Below are positions 8,121 through 17,005 of a stretch of 63,769 nt of DNA, in pieces. The position numbers and the translations under genes are program-made. The notes beneath the pieces are model-generated. The model did no database searches. It worked only from the letters and a program-made list of their open reading frames with translations, and had not been told where the DNA came from. The DNA is taken from positions 1-63,769 of the forward strand of contig NZ_CAMCEC010000005.1 of assembly GCF_945873775.1 (NCBI RefSeq), written 5' to 3'. The DNA comes from an uncultured Treponema sp. Its GTDB lineage: Bacteria; Spirochaetota; Spirochaetia; Treponematales; Treponemataceae. Numbering within the stretch: the stretch's first letter is position 1; every line of letters begins with the position of its first letter.

Positions 8121-9608
8121 CTATTTTCTTGAAGGACGGGCAAAAACTTCTTTAGAAAGTTCGCCCATAATTCTTGAGTCATATTTTGAGTAAGAGGCTA
8201 TTGCAAAGTAATAAATTTTTCCGTTCTTCAAGCCGTTTAATTTTATAGAAACAGAATTTCCTGCATCAATAGGAGACTGACCTTCCAAGGCTTCTCTGCC
8301 TAAATATTCGCCCGGACGCTCTCCATAAAAAATATAGTAGCCGCCAACGCTGTCATCAACTGAATAAGGCCAAGTCAAAACCACAGAGCCGTCCATTGGA
8401 ACAGCTGTCAATTTGAACGGAGCAAGAGGCGAAGGAATTTCTTTGTAGTTTATGCTTAGCTGTGTAACAGAAGGAGAACGCGAGCCTTTTCCGTCTGGAT
8501 ACAATTCCGCTGCAATCTGAAAGTAAAGTCCAGAAACATTTTCAATTTTTTCTTCAGGCTTTACAGGAATCCATTCAGGGAAATCCTGCGTCCAGTTATA
8601 AAAGTTGTCTCCGCTTCGGATAAAAAATTCAACTCCAGTTTCTGAAGGCTTGTCCACAATTGCATCAATGCTTACAACGCTTGAACCTTGGCTTAAAAGA
8701 ACCGGCTCTGTTTCAAATCTTCCGCCTGAAATTTTATAGTTGTCAATTCTAAGGTCTTCTGAAACTTCACTTTTTGATGCGCGCTGAATTCTAAAGTCGT
8801 CAATCAGGCCAGTGTACTGCGGGCAAATATCAATGTCGGCAGGAACTCCCATAATTGGAGAATACACAGAGCCGCCAGTTTCATGCCCAGAAGTTGTAAC
8901 ATATTTTAAGTCTTCAAGTTTGCCGTTGATTCTATATTCAAACGCTCCTGTATCCTGATCAAAGTGAATGGCGTGGTACATCCAAATTTCTGGAATTATT
9001 GTCGTGTAGCTTGAAAGTGTTATTTCTCCGCCGTCTTTAACATATCCGTTGAAAACATTTGTAAAAGACCACTCAAGATGATTTCCAAAGAAGCTTGCCG
9101 TAATCATCTGGTAAAGCGGATACCCTGCGACAGTTCTTGATGACCGCCATGAAAAAACAATTTCTCCGTTTTCCGCAATTGAAGGCTTGAGCCAGAATTC
9201 AATTGTGATTGAGCCGCCCTGCCCTTGCTTTCCAAAAATCGTATCACCTTTGCCGCGTAAACGCACTCCGCCAGTTCCACGTGAAAGCCCTGAATATTTT
9301 CCCATAAAAGATTTTTCTGCAGGAACTAAAGAGTTGCTTGTAACAGTATAATTTCCTGAAACGTCTTTTACTTCATTGTTTTCAAAATTAATAAGGAGAT
9401 CTGTATCTTTATCTAAAGGCCTGCTGTTTGTGGCAAGAACCATCGCGTCATAACCGAACCTGCCCTTTCCCTGAACAATTCCATCCATTTTTGAAAGTGC
9501 CGGCCATCCATCTTTTCCGCCAAGCACAATGGATTTTTCCTGGGCAAAGGCAGTATTCAAAAGCGCGAAAAAAAATGCTATAATTGCAATCAAAATATTT
9601 TTATTCAT
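8121..9608 (-). CDS. Secreted LamG-like / fibronectin type III protein
   Basis: A 495-residue exported protein. A signal peptide (MNKNILIAIIAFFFALLNTAFA) is followed by a LamG/concanavalin-like jelly-roll (about residues 95-270, with GSITIEFWLKPSI and IDDFRIQRAS). A second beta domain follows, then a C-terminal fibronectin type III module (PFKLTAVPMDGSVVLTWPY...GLKNGKIYYFAIASYSK). Such proteins are commonly periplasmic or surface-associated in treponemes. The start at 9608 gives a proper signal peptide; its ATG is only 3 nt from the divergent uvrC ATG. It heads the apparent LamG-TPR-purE-purF operon. The ligand is unknown. Confidence 0.8.
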   Translation of the reverse strand: MNKNILIAIIAFFFALLNTAFAQEKSIVLGGKDGWPALSKMDGIVQGKGRFGYDAMVLATNSRPLDKDTDLLINFENNEVKDVSGNYTVTSNSLVPAEKSFMGKYSGLSRGTGGVRLRGKGDTIFGKQGQGGSITIEFWLKPSIAENGEIVFSWRSSRTVAGYPLYQMITASFFGNHLEWSFTNVFNGYVKDGGEITLSSYTTIIPEIWMYHAIHFDQDTGAFEYRINGKLEDLKYVTTSGHETGGSVYSPIMGVPADIDICPQYTGLIDDFRIQRASKSEVSEDLRIDNYKISGGRFETEPVLLSQGSSVVSIDAIVDKPSETGVEFFIRSGDNFYNWTQDFPEWIPVKPEEKIENVSGLYFQIAAELYPDGKGSRSPSVTQLSINYKEIPSPLAPFKLTAVPMDGSVVLTWPYSVDDSVGGYYIFYGERPGEYLGREALEGQSPIDAGNSVSIKLNGLKNGKIYYFAIASYSKYDSRIMGELSKEVFARPSRK

Positions 9609-9611
9609 AAT

Positions 9612-11579
9612 ATGAACGACCATAAAATAAATTCTACGCCAAAACTTTCACATAGAGAGATTCTCCATCAAACCGCGCTAAAGGCACCGTTAAAAAGCGG
9701 AGTTTATCTTTGGCGGAATGAAGAACAAACCGTAATCTATGTAGGCAAAGCAAAAAATTTAAAAAACAGGCTCACTTCGTATTTCAGCGGAAACAAGGAC
9801 ATAAAGACAAGACTGCTTATAAGCCGCGCCCGCTCTATTGAGTATATTACAACCGACAATGAATATGAAGCGTTCCTTCTCGAAAACAACCTCATAAAAA
9901 AATATTCACCGCGCTATAATATCAGCCTGAAGGACGGAAAATCTTATCCTGTAATAAAAGTTACAAAAGAAAAATTTCCGCGCCTTTTTAAAACAAGAAA
10001 CATAACGCATGACGGCTCAATTTATTTCGGACCGTTTCCTGACGCTTCGGCATTGGATTCATTCTTAGAAACGCTCTATGAAATCTATCCGCTGCGAAGA
10101 TGCAAAAAGTTCCGCGAAAAAAATTTTCCGTGCATGTATTACCACATAGGAAGATGCAAAGCTCCGTGCTGCAAAAAAACAAACGAATCCACCTATAATG
10201 AATTTATCGAAGAAATTTGCTCGCTACTTGAGGGCAAAGGCGAAGAAACTGTAAAAAAACTTCAAGCCCAGATGAAGGAAGCGGCAAAGAACTTGAACTT
10301 TGAAAAAGCCGCAAGGTTGCGCGATGGAATCAAAGCATTGGAAATTCTTCAGCACAGAAACATTGTTGAAAATTTTGAAGGCACAAACAAAGACTACATT
10401 GCTCCTTGGCGCGAAGGCGAGCTTGTAAGTTTTACAGTTCTAAAAATGCGCGGCGGAAAACTGCTTGGCAGAGACAATTACAGAACCGTAAGCCTAAACG
10501 AAGACTCGGAGCTTATCCCGGAATTCATGGCTTCATATTACAATGAAAAAGAGCTTATTCCTCCGCAGATTTATATAATGCAAAGCGACGGAACTGAATT
10601 TATGAAGCGGTGGATTTTTGAAACCTACGGAATCAAAACTGAAATAGTCGCGGTAAATGAAAATTCACCAAGCGTCCATAAAGCCGCAATAGGAATGGCT
10701 CAGCAAAATGCAAAAGAAGACATAGTGCGCAGAATGAGGGAGCGCGGAGACTTCCCGGCAATGGAAGAGCTTAAAAAAGAACTGTCGCTTCCAAGTCTTC
10801 CTGCAAGAATTGAAGGCTTTGATATTGCGCATATCGGCGGAAAATTTCCAGTGGCCAGCTTAATCAGTTTTTACAACGGAAATCCAGACAAGAAAAACTA
10901 CAGATATTTCAGGCTGAAAACAACGGACGGAATAATAGACGACTTTGCTTCAATGAAAGAGGCAGTTTCAAGAAGGTACACAAGGCTTGTAAACGAAAAA
11001 AAAGAATTGCCTGATTTGATTTTAATCGACGGCGGAATCGGGCAAGTAAATGCTGTTGATTCCATCTTAAAATCGCTTGACCTTGATATTCCAATCGCAG
11101 GTCTTGCAAAGCGCGATGAAGAAATTTACCGCCCCGGAAACAGCACGCCAATCTGTCTTCCAAAACGAAGCGACGCTCTAAGATTGCTTCAGCGTGTGCG
11201 GGATGAAACCCACAGATTTGCCACAAGCCGAAACCAAGAGCTTAGGACAAAAGAAAACACAGTTTCACCTTTTACAAAAATACACGGAATCGGTCCAAAA
11301 CGAGACGCGCTTTTAATGAAGAAATTCGGAACGTTAAAAAGCCTTGCAGAATCAAATGAAAACGAAATTGCAGAGACTCTAAAAGTAACAGAAGAAGCCG
11401 CTCAGGAAATTTTAGTTTCAGCAAAAAAACTTTTCCAAGAGCAAAACGCTTTGCTTCAAAAACAAAGGCTTTCAATTGGAGCTGCAGGAACAACAAAAGA
11501 AAAGGCCGCACGAAGCAAGCTTAATGAAAACTTAGCATCGGCAGCCCTTGAAGTTGCAAGTCCGGATGATTTTTCCTAG
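9612..11579 (+). CDS. uvrC: Excinuclease ABC subunit C
   Basis: A 655-residue nucleotide excision repair nuclease that makes both incisions around a lesion after UvrAB loading. An N-terminal GIY-YIG domain (SGVYLWRNEEQTVIYVGKAKNLKNRL split by one turn), a UVR motif near residues 210-245, an RNase H-like domain (EGFDIAHIGG, LILIDGGIGQ) and helix-hairpin-helix repeats near 555-600 (IHGIGPKRDALL) are all present. There is no other in-frame ATG, GTG or TTG near the N-terminus, so ATG 9612 is secure. No Shine-Dalgarno is seen; TATAAT lies about 25 nt upstream inside the divergent gene. The 3' end overlaps the fadL-like gene by 4 bp. Confidence 0.96.
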   Translation: MNDHKINSTPKLSHREILHQTALKAPLKSGVYLWRNEEQTVIYVGKAKNLKNRLTSYFSGNKDIKTRLLISRARSIEYITTDNEYEAFLLENNLIKKYSPRYNISLKDGKSYPVIKVTKEKFPRLFKTRNITHDGSIYFGPFPDASALDSFLETLYEIYPLRRCKKFREKNFPCMYYHIGRCKAPCCKKTNESTYNEFIEEICSLLEGKGEETVKKLQAQMKEAAKNLNFEKAARLRDGIKALEILQHRNIVENFEGTNKDYIAPWREGELVSFTVLKMRGGKLLGRDNYRTVSLNEDSELIPEFMASYYNEKELIPPQIYIMQSDGTEFMKRWIFETYGIKTEIVAVNENSPSVHKAAIGMAQQNAKEDIVRRMRERGDFPAMEELKKELSLPSLPARIEGFDIAHIGGKFPVASLISFYNGNPDKKNYRYFRLKTTDGIIDDFASMKEAVSRRYTRLVNEKKELPDLILIDGGIGQVNAVDSILKSLDLDIPIAGLAKRDEEIYRPGNSTPICLPKRSDALRLLQRVRDETHRFATSRNQELRTKENTVSPFTKIHGIGPKRDALLMKKFGTLKSLAESNENEIAETLKVTEEAAQEILVSAKKLFQEQNALLQKQRLSIGAAGTTKEKAARSKLNENLASAALEVASPDDFS

Positions 11580-12880
11580 AAAGGTTTTACAGTAACACCC
11601 AACGCAAGCATTACAACATCCTTTGAAAGTTCCATTGTGTATCCTGCTTTTTTGTAATCCTCGCTGAAATATTTGCAGTACATCGCAGAGCCGGAAATTG
11701 TAACAAGTTTTACAGGCGAATATTCAACACCAGCACCAATAACAAAGTTGTCAAGAACCGGGCTGAAGACATTGTTTACATCAGACTTTGCGCCTTGCTT
11801 TCCATAAGAAAATCCAGTTCCAAAGCTAAGCTGCTCATTCAGTCTGTAGTCCGCTCCAAGAGCAATTTCCCAAGAATCATCGTAGTCATATTCAGAGCGG
11901 TCAATCGGACTTTCAATTGTAGCCTGCTTGTTGAAATAATAGTTGAAACTCATGCTGGCATTAAGCTTGTCAAAGAAAGTGTAGCCTACGCCAAGGTTTA
12001 AAACTGCCGGCAAATCATTTTTAAAGTTGTCGCCTTCATCTGCGTTAAGGAAAGAAGACGCATAGGCACCAGTCAAGTCATCGTATTTGTACTTGAGCTT
12101 TGTAATTGTCTGATACTGAATTCCAACATCGAGAGTATTCCAAGGCTTGATATGAATACCGAAAATTCCGCCGAATCCATATCCGTTTGACTCATAGCCG
12201 ATTTTTGAGCTTCCGCCGTTAACTGACTTCAAGCCGTCGCATTTAAGTGTAATGTTCTGCTCACCGTGCATAAATCTTCCTGCCGCCGCAACAGAAACCA
12301 TGTCGTTGATTTTATATGAAGCGCCAAGGATTTCTCCAAGCTGAACTGAATAAACTTCAAGAGAATGTGAAGAAAGCTGCTCCAAAAGTTTTTGGGCATA
12401 AGCCTGAGACTGTGCAAGCGTAAGTTTTCCAGCCATAACCGCCTCAGTAACTTTCGCTTTTACAGCAGATGCCATTCCCTGTTTAAGCGCCAATGAAGTA
12501 AGTCCGGTTCCGTCGCTGTAGTCAAGAGTTCCGCCGCCGCCAAAAACGCCAAAGCCAAAGAACGCCGCCCAATTGTCTTTCTTGTAGACAACCTCAGCAT
12601 TTGGATAAAAGTAAACGTTTTCATCGTCTTCAAATTTCTGTCCGTCAAGTTTGTCAGCGTAATTCTTTAAAACAAACTGGTTTCCAAGCTCAAAGTAAAG
12701 TCCGTCGTTCATAAATGCTGTTCCGCCGATATTGTACAAAACAGCTTCCGGACGCAAAGTTTCTGTATTGCGGCTAGGATTTCTCATGTAGCCTTGATTC
12801 AAATTTGTCTTGTTATCTACACCGCCTGCAAAAGCAAATCCAAGACCAGCGGTAAAAGCCAGCAAAGCAATTTTCTTCAT
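11576..12880 (-). CDS. OmpP1/FadL-family outer-membrane transporter
   Basis: A 434-residue outer-membrane beta-barrel protein of the FadL/TodX family, which moves long-chain fatty acids and other hydrophobic molecules across the outer membrane; treponemes carry several paralogues. A signal peptide (MKKIALLAFTAGLGFAFAGG) is followed by GYMRNPSRNTETL, similar to the FadL N-terminal region, with many amphipathic strands and an aromatic C-terminus (VTVKPF). The ATG at 12880 is supported by GGAG 8 nt upstream; an in-frame ATG at 12901 is too far upstream. It has a good sigma-70-like promoter and converges on uvrC. Confidence 0.85.
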   Translation of the reverse strand: MKKIALLAFTAGLGFAFAGGVDNKTNLNQGYMRNPSRNTETLRPEAVLYNIGGTAFMNDGLYFELGNQFVLKNYADKLDGQKFEDDENVYFYPNAEVVYKKDNWAAFFGFGVFGGGGTLDYSDGTGLTSLALKQGMASAVKAKVTEAVMAGKLTLAQSQAYAQKLLEQLSSHSLEVYSVQLGEILGASYKINDMVSVAAAGRFMHGEQNITLKCDGLKSVNGGSSKIGYESNGYGFGGIFGIHIKPWNTLDVGIQYQTITKLKYKYDDLTGAYASSFLNADEGDNFKNDLPAVLNLGVGYTFFDKLNASMSFNYYFNKQATIESPIDRSEYDYDDSWEIALGADYRLNEQLSFGTGFSYGKQGAKSDVNNVFSPVLDNFVIGAGVEYSPVKLVTISGSAMYCKYFSEDYKKAGYTMELSKDVVMLALGVTVKPF

Positions 12881-12919
12881 AATAGTTACTCCAATAAACA
12901 TAAAGTTTAACTGGAGAAA

Positions 12920-12948
12920 AGACTAGCACGGATAAAAGATTTTATCAA
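12920..12948 (-). promoter_or_regulatory. Sigma-70-type promoter of the fadL-like gene
   Basis: On the minus strand TTGATA (12943-12948), a 17-bp spacer and TAGTCT (12920-12925) precede the gene. Just upstream of the -35 lies the palindrome TGTCAT-A-ATGACA (12966-12978), followed by an inverted repeat ATGATTTT/AAAATCAT (12983-13008). Both could be operator sites. Confidence 0.6.
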
Positions 12949-13036
12949 GACACTTTTTCAAAAAATGTCATAATGACACAAGATGATTTTATGTCATTAA
13001 AAATCATTTTATCTAATGTCGAGTTTTACACATTAC

Positions 13037-13064
13037 TGTCATTATCGGGCTTGACCCGATAATC
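13037..13064. repeat. REP-like palindrome
   Basis: TGTC is followed by arms ATTATCGGG and CCCGATAAT around CTTGA. It matches the element at 3221-3248 in the opposite orientation. It lies just past the DMT stop codon. Confidence 0.75.
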
Positions 13065-13096
13065 TGCTGAAAACTCAAAGCAAATTCCTAATCGAA

Positions 13097-13993
13097 TTAT
13101 TTCTTGTCCTGCCTTAAATTCGGAATCACTTCTGCCAAAACTATTGCGCAGAAAATCAAGGCGCAGCCAACGAACATTTTTGGCGTGAGGCGTTCACCAA
13201 GGAAAATGCAGCTGCAAAGAACTCCGAAAACGCTTTCCAAAGAAAGAAAAAGAGAAGCCAGCGCAGAAGGAACATATTTCAATCCGACGTTCTGAAGCAC
13301 AAAGCAAACCATTGAACTGAAAATTCCAAGGTAAAGCATGGAAACAACAACCGTTGAATTTTTTATAAGTGAAATGTCAAAGTTTCCGTCTAAAAAAGGC
13401 GCAGTTACAAATCCCAGAACTCCGCTAGCCGCAAACTGAAAAAATGTAAGAAGAATCACATCTTCTTTCTTTACAAAAAATGAACCTGCAATTATATGAA
13501 GCGCAAAGAAAATTCCACAGATTAAAGTAAGAACATCTCCGCGGTTCATGATGTACCAGGCACCGTCTCCGTCAAGAGCAAGCAAGCCGATTCCTGTAAG
13601 AGCCACAGCCGCCGCAACCCAGACATACCAGCCCGGCTTTTTCTTAAAAACTGGCCAGCCGATAAGCGGAACAAGAATTACATAAAAAGTTGTAAGGAAA
13701 GCGTTTTTTCCGGCAGTTGTAAAATTGCAGCCAATTGTCTGGGTAAGATAGCCCAAAAACAAAAGAACTCCCAAAAAGCATCCGTGAAAAAAAATGTCTT
13801 TATTTAAATGCTTAAACCGTTTTATAAAAATCAAGCCGAAACAGACAGCGGCAATTGTAAAGCGGATTGCAACCATCCAAGTAGGTCCGACAAAATCCAA
13901 GCTGTCTTTTACAACAACAAAAGCAAATCCCCAGATTGCGGCAGTAAGAACCAGTCCCGCTCCAAAAATAATAGAAAGTTCACGTTTTTCCAT
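13097..13993 (-). CDS. EamA/DMT-family transporter
   Basis: A 298-residue inner-membrane protein with about ten transmembrane helices in two EamA repeats (AAIWGFAFVVVKDSL in the first, LTLICGIFFALHIIAGSFFV opening the second). DMT proteins typically export amino acids or metabolites; the substrate cannot be told from sequence. The second repeat ends VPSALASLFLSLESVFGVLCS...GERLT, a strong family signature. There is no Shine-Dalgarno: TATCTT ends 7 nt before the ATG, so the mRNA is probably leaderless. A palindromic insertion element abuts the promoter. Confidence 0.9.
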   Translation of the reverse strand: MEKRELSIIFGAGLVLTAAIWGFAFVVVKDSLDFVGPTWMVAIRFTIAAVCFGLIFIKRFKHLNKDIFFHGCFLGVLLFLGYLTQTIGCNFTTAGKNAFLTTFYVILVPLIGWPVFKKKPGWYVWVAAAVALTGIGLLALDGDGAWYIMNRGDVLTLICGIFFALHIIAGSFFVKKEDVILLTFFQFAASGVLGFVTAPFLDGNFDISLIKNSTVVVSMLYLGIFSSMVCFVLQNVGLKYVPSALASLFLSLESVFGVLCSCIFLGERLTPKMFVGCALIFCAIVLAEVIPNLRQDKK

Positions 13994-14030
13994 AGCGGAT
14001 AAGATAATAAGTTTTCAGTCTAAAGGTCAA
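13994..14030 (-). promoter_or_regulatory. Leaderless-type promoter of the DMT gene
   Basis: TTGACC (14025-14030), an 18-bp spacer and TATCTT (14001-14006) lie on the minus strand, with only 7 nt between the -10 box and the ATG. Initiation 6-8 nt past the -10 would fall on the start codon. Most of the -35 lies inside the 11-bp direct repeat flanking the adjacent insertion. Confidence 0.65.
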
Positions 14031-14261
14031 TACGGCCATGGCAAACGCATTATAAATGTATTCAGCATAAAACTGGCTCCCAGGCACGGTTTCCTGGTTC
14101 AAAATCGCACAATAATGCGCTACACACTGATTGTTGCAAAGTAACTATAGAATTACCCGCTCACGCGGTCGCAACAATCAGAGTGTTTTTGCCCAAGGAA
14201 CCGTTCCCTCGCGCAAACTTTACTTAAATTATTTATAATGCGTTTGCCCTGTCAATACGGC
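14026..14261. mobile_element. MITE-like 214-bp palindromic element with 11-bp flanking repeats
   Basis: The 11-bp sequence GTCAATACGGC occurs at 14026-14036 and 14251-14261, as expected for a target-site duplication. Between them, GGCAAACGCATTATAAAT (14040-14057) and its perfect inverse (14231-14248) form terminal inverted repeats. Two further inverted blocks lie inside: ACGGTTTCCTGG against CCAAGGAACCGT, and CACACTGATTGTTGC against GCAACAATCAGAGTG with one mismatch. The whole element could therefore fold into a long imperfect hairpin. It encodes no protein, so it would be non-autonomous; the source transposase is not in the window. Confidence 0.75.
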
Positions 14262-14278
14262 TTGGACAAACCCAAAAT

Positions 14279-14311
14279 AAAAAAACTCCGTGCAGAAAAA
14301 TCCACACGGAG
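14279..14311 (-). terminator. Intrinsic terminator downstream of glgP
   Basis: Minus-strand hairpin CTCCGTG (14305-14311), a 12-nt loop, CACGGAG (14286-14292), then seven T residues. It lies 144 bp past the glgP stop, with REP-like sequence in between. Confidence 0.8.
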
Positions 14312-14343
14312 CCGAAACGGGTTATTCAAAAAGCAACTTTTAT

Positions 14344-14421
14344 GTCATTTTCGGGCTTGTGTCAAAAAGTCTTTGCCAACACAAAGTTTATTAGATTGCC
14401 GGATCAAGTCCGGCAATGACA
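14344..14421. repeat. REP-like pair
   Basis: A complete palindrome (ATTGCCGGA, TCAAG, TCCGGCAAT, then GACA) spans 14393-14421. A degenerate half copy, GTCATTTTCGGGCTTG, sits at 14344-14359 in the opposite orientation. Both lie between the glgP stop and its terminator. Confidence 0.7.
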
Positions 14422-14454
14422 TTTTAACTTATTGAACAAACCCAGTGCCAAAAG

Positions 14455-16902
14455 TTATTTTACAACGACTTTCTTCAAGTGCCAGATGTCTTTTACGTAG
14501 TCTTCAATTGTGCGGTCGCTTGAGAATTTTCCGCTGTTTGCAATGTTGATTAAAGCTTTTCTTGCCCAGGCTTTTTTGTCAGCATATTCAGCGGCAAGTT
14601 TTTCGTGAGCCTTAACATAAGAATCAAAGTCAGCAAGAATAAAGTAAACATCAGGCTGCTGTCCTTCAACACCGTAAACAATCGAATCGTGAAGTTCCTT
14701 GAACAAAAGTCCGCTTGGATCGTAAGTTCCGTCAACAAGCTGATTTACAACTTTTGCAAGAGATGGATTTCTGTCAAGATATTTTGTAGGATTGTAAGAA
14801 TGCTCCTGCTTCATCTTGACAATTTCGTCCGCCTTAAGACCGAAGATAAATGCGTTGTCTTCTCCAGCCTCTTCAACGATTTCAATATTTGCGCCGTCCA
14901 AAGTTCCGATTGTGAGCGCGCCGTTCATCATAAACTTCATGTTTGAAGTTCCAGAAGCCTCAAATCCTGCTGTTGAAATCTGCTCGGAAACATCAGAAGC
15001 CGGAATGATTTTTTCTGCAACTGAAACGCGGTAGTTTTCAACAAACACAACACGAAGCTTGCCACGGACGCGGCGGTCATTGTTAACTCTTTCTGCAACA
15101 GTGTTGATAAGCTTGATAATTGCCTTTGCGCGGCGGTAACCAGAAGCTGCCTTTGCGCCAAAGATAAATGTGCGTGCAGGAGGATTATAGCTTGGATCTT
15201 CCACAATCTTGTTATAAAGATACATGATGTGGAACACGTTCAAAAGCTGTCTCTTGTATTCATGCAAACGCTTTACCTGTGTATCGAAAATGCTTTCCGG
15301 GTCAAGGAATTCATTCTGGCTATGCTTTAAGTATTCAGCAAGCTTTTCCTTGTTGTGGCGTTTGATTGCAATGAGTTCTTCCAAAGAAGCGTCGTCATCA
15401 ACATATTTTTCAAGGCCTTTGAGAAGAGAAAGCTCTTTTTCCCAGCCGTGTCCGATTCTCTTTGTAATGAAATCAGAAAGTTCTGGGTTTGCGAACAAAA
15501 GCCATCTTCTCTGTGTAACGCCGTTTGTCTTGTTGTTGAATTTCTCTGGATAAATTTTGTACCAGTCCTTAAGTTCCTGCTCCTTAAGAATTTTTGTATG
15601 AAGGGCAGCAACGCCGTTTACGCTGAAACCTGCATGAATTGCAAGCCATGCCATATAAACTTTTCCGTCATGGATAATTGCCATGTGGTTCTGCTTTTCA
15701 TAATCGTTAGGGAACTGCTGGCGAAGCTCAATTACAAAGCGGCGGTTGATTTCTTCAACAATCTGATAAATACGCGGAAGAAGTTTCTGGAAAACTTCGA
15801 TTGTCCATTTTTCCAAAGCTTCTGAAAGAATTGTGTGGTTTGTATAAGCGAAAGTTTTCTGAACAACGCTCCAAGCATCGTCCCAGCCCACATTGTATTC
15901 ATCAATGAGAATTCTCATAAGCTCAGGAATTGCAACTACTGGATGAGTGTCGTTAAGCTGAATAACATGATATTCAGGGAACTTTGAGAAATCAGCTCCG
16001 TAAGTATTTACAAAGTGATGAACCAAATCCTGAAGAGATGCAGAAGTAAAGAAATACTGCTGGCGCAAACGAAGTTCTTTTCCCATAGGACCATTGTCAT
16101 TTGGATAAAGAACACGGCTGATATTCTCAGCATCGTTCTGGCGTTCAACTGCGCGGTGGTACTGCATATCATTGAAAAGCTGAAGATCGAATCCGTTAGG
16201 ACTTGAAGCCTGCCACAAGCGCAATGTGTTTACATTGTTTGAACCGTAAGCAACAATCGGCATATCGTAAGGAGTCGCTGTAATTTCCTCTGCGTTTTCA
16301 AGATAGAATCTGTCCTGTCCGTCAGGAGTTTTTCCATATTTAATCTGTCCGCCGAATTTTACAGTTACAGCAAGGTCGCTTCTTTTTACTTCCCAAGGAT
16401 CGCGGTGCTTAAGCCAGTTGTCAGGGAATTCAACCTGCTCGCCGTTGATGATGTGCTGCTCAAACATTCCGTATTCATAGCGGATTCCGTATCCATGTCC
16501 TGGATATTCAAGAGTTGCAAGTGAATCAAGGAAGCAAGCCGCAAGACGACCAAGACCGCCATTTCCAAGACCAGCATCAGGCTCTTCGTCTTCAATAAAG
16601 TCATAGCTGATGTTCATGTCTTTAAGGACATCTTTCACCTGCTCCATAATGCCAGAATTAATCAGGTTGTTTCCCAGCGCGCGTCCCATCAAAAACTCTG
16701 CGCTCAAATAATAAAGCTGCTTTGTAGGCTTAGCTTCATACTCTTTGCGGGTATTCATCCAGTTTGGCATGATAATTTCAAGCGCACTCGCGCTTACTGC
16801 ATCAAACAAGTCGTGCTTATTTGCCTGTGTGATGTCTTTTCCATACTGGCGGCGCAGACGGGCTGTGAGATTTTCCTTAAACTGCTCTGCATCAAAAGTC
16901 AT
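14455..16902 (-). CDS. glgP: Glycogen/alpha-glucan phosphorylase
   Basis: An 815-residue enzyme that releases glucose-1-phosphate from alpha-1,4-glucans using phosphate and pyridoxal phosphate. Characteristic segments are YLSAEFLMGRALGNNL near the N-terminus, EDEEPDAGLGNGGLGRLAACF, the N-linked region VKRLHEYKRQLLNV, and the PLP-lysine region ASGTSNMKFMMNG. The length is normal for the family. The start is supported by GGAGG 8 nt upstream. It lies 103 bp after glgX with its own promoter region, containing a perfect 12-bp palindrome that looks like a LacI-family operator. With glgX it forms a glycogen breakdown unit. Confidence 0.97.
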   Translation of the reverse strand: MTFDAEQFKENLTARLRRQYGKDITQANKHDLFDAVSASALEIIMPNWMNTRKEYEAKPTKQLYYLSAEFLMGRALGNNLINSGIMEQVKDVLKDMNISYDFIEDEEPDAGLGNGGLGRLAACFLDSLATLEYPGHGYGIRYEYGMFEQHIINGEQVEFPDNWLKHRDPWEVKRSDLAVTVKFGGQIKYGKTPDGQDRFYLENAEEITATPYDMPIVAYGSNNVNTLRLWQASSPNGFDLQLFNDMQYHRAVERQNDAENISRVLYPNDNGPMGKELRLRQQYFFTSASLQDLVHHFVNTYGADFSKFPEYHVIQLNDTHPVVAIPELMRILIDEYNVGWDDAWSVVQKTFAYTNHTILSEALEKWTIEVFQKLLPRIYQIVEEINRRFVIELRQQFPNDYEKQNHMAIIHDGKVYMAWLAIHAGFSVNGVAALHTKILKEQELKDWYKIYPEKFNNKTNGVTQRRWLLFANPELSDFITKRIGHGWEKELSLLKGLEKYVDDDASLEELIAIKRHNKEKLAEYLKHSQNEFLDPESIFDTQVKRLHEYKRQLLNVFHIMYLYNKIVEDPSYNPPARTFIFGAKAASGYRRAKAIIKLINTVAERVNNDRRVRGKLRVVFVENYRVSVAEKIIPASDVSEQISTAGFEASGTSNMKFMMNGALTIGTLDGANIEIVEEAGEDNAFIFGLKADEIVKMKQEHSYNPTKYLDRNPSLAKVVNQLVDGTYDPSGLLFKELHDSIVYGVEGQQPDVYFILADFDSYVKAHEKLAAEYADKKAWARKALINIANSGKFSSDRTIEDYVKDIWHLKKVVVK

Positions 16903-16954
16903 TTTTATATTCCTCCAATCAGCCTGTTAAGCTAAAAAGCAAAACGGCATTATG

Positions 16955-16985
16955 TTTACCTAGTATAATATGGAAACGTTTCCTT
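16955..16985 (-). promoter_or_regulatory. glgP promoter with LacI-type operator
   Basis: The perfect palindrome GGAAACGTTTCC (16972-16983) has the central CG and flanks typical of LacI/GalR-family and cre-like sites. On the minus strand it is followed directly by ATATTATACTAGG, which provides a -10-like TATACT. A bound repressor would overlap the -35 region. This suggests carbohydrate-responsive control of glgP apart from glgX. Confidence 0.6.
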
Positions 16986-17005
16986 ATTCAAGTTCCCGCC
17001 CGATT

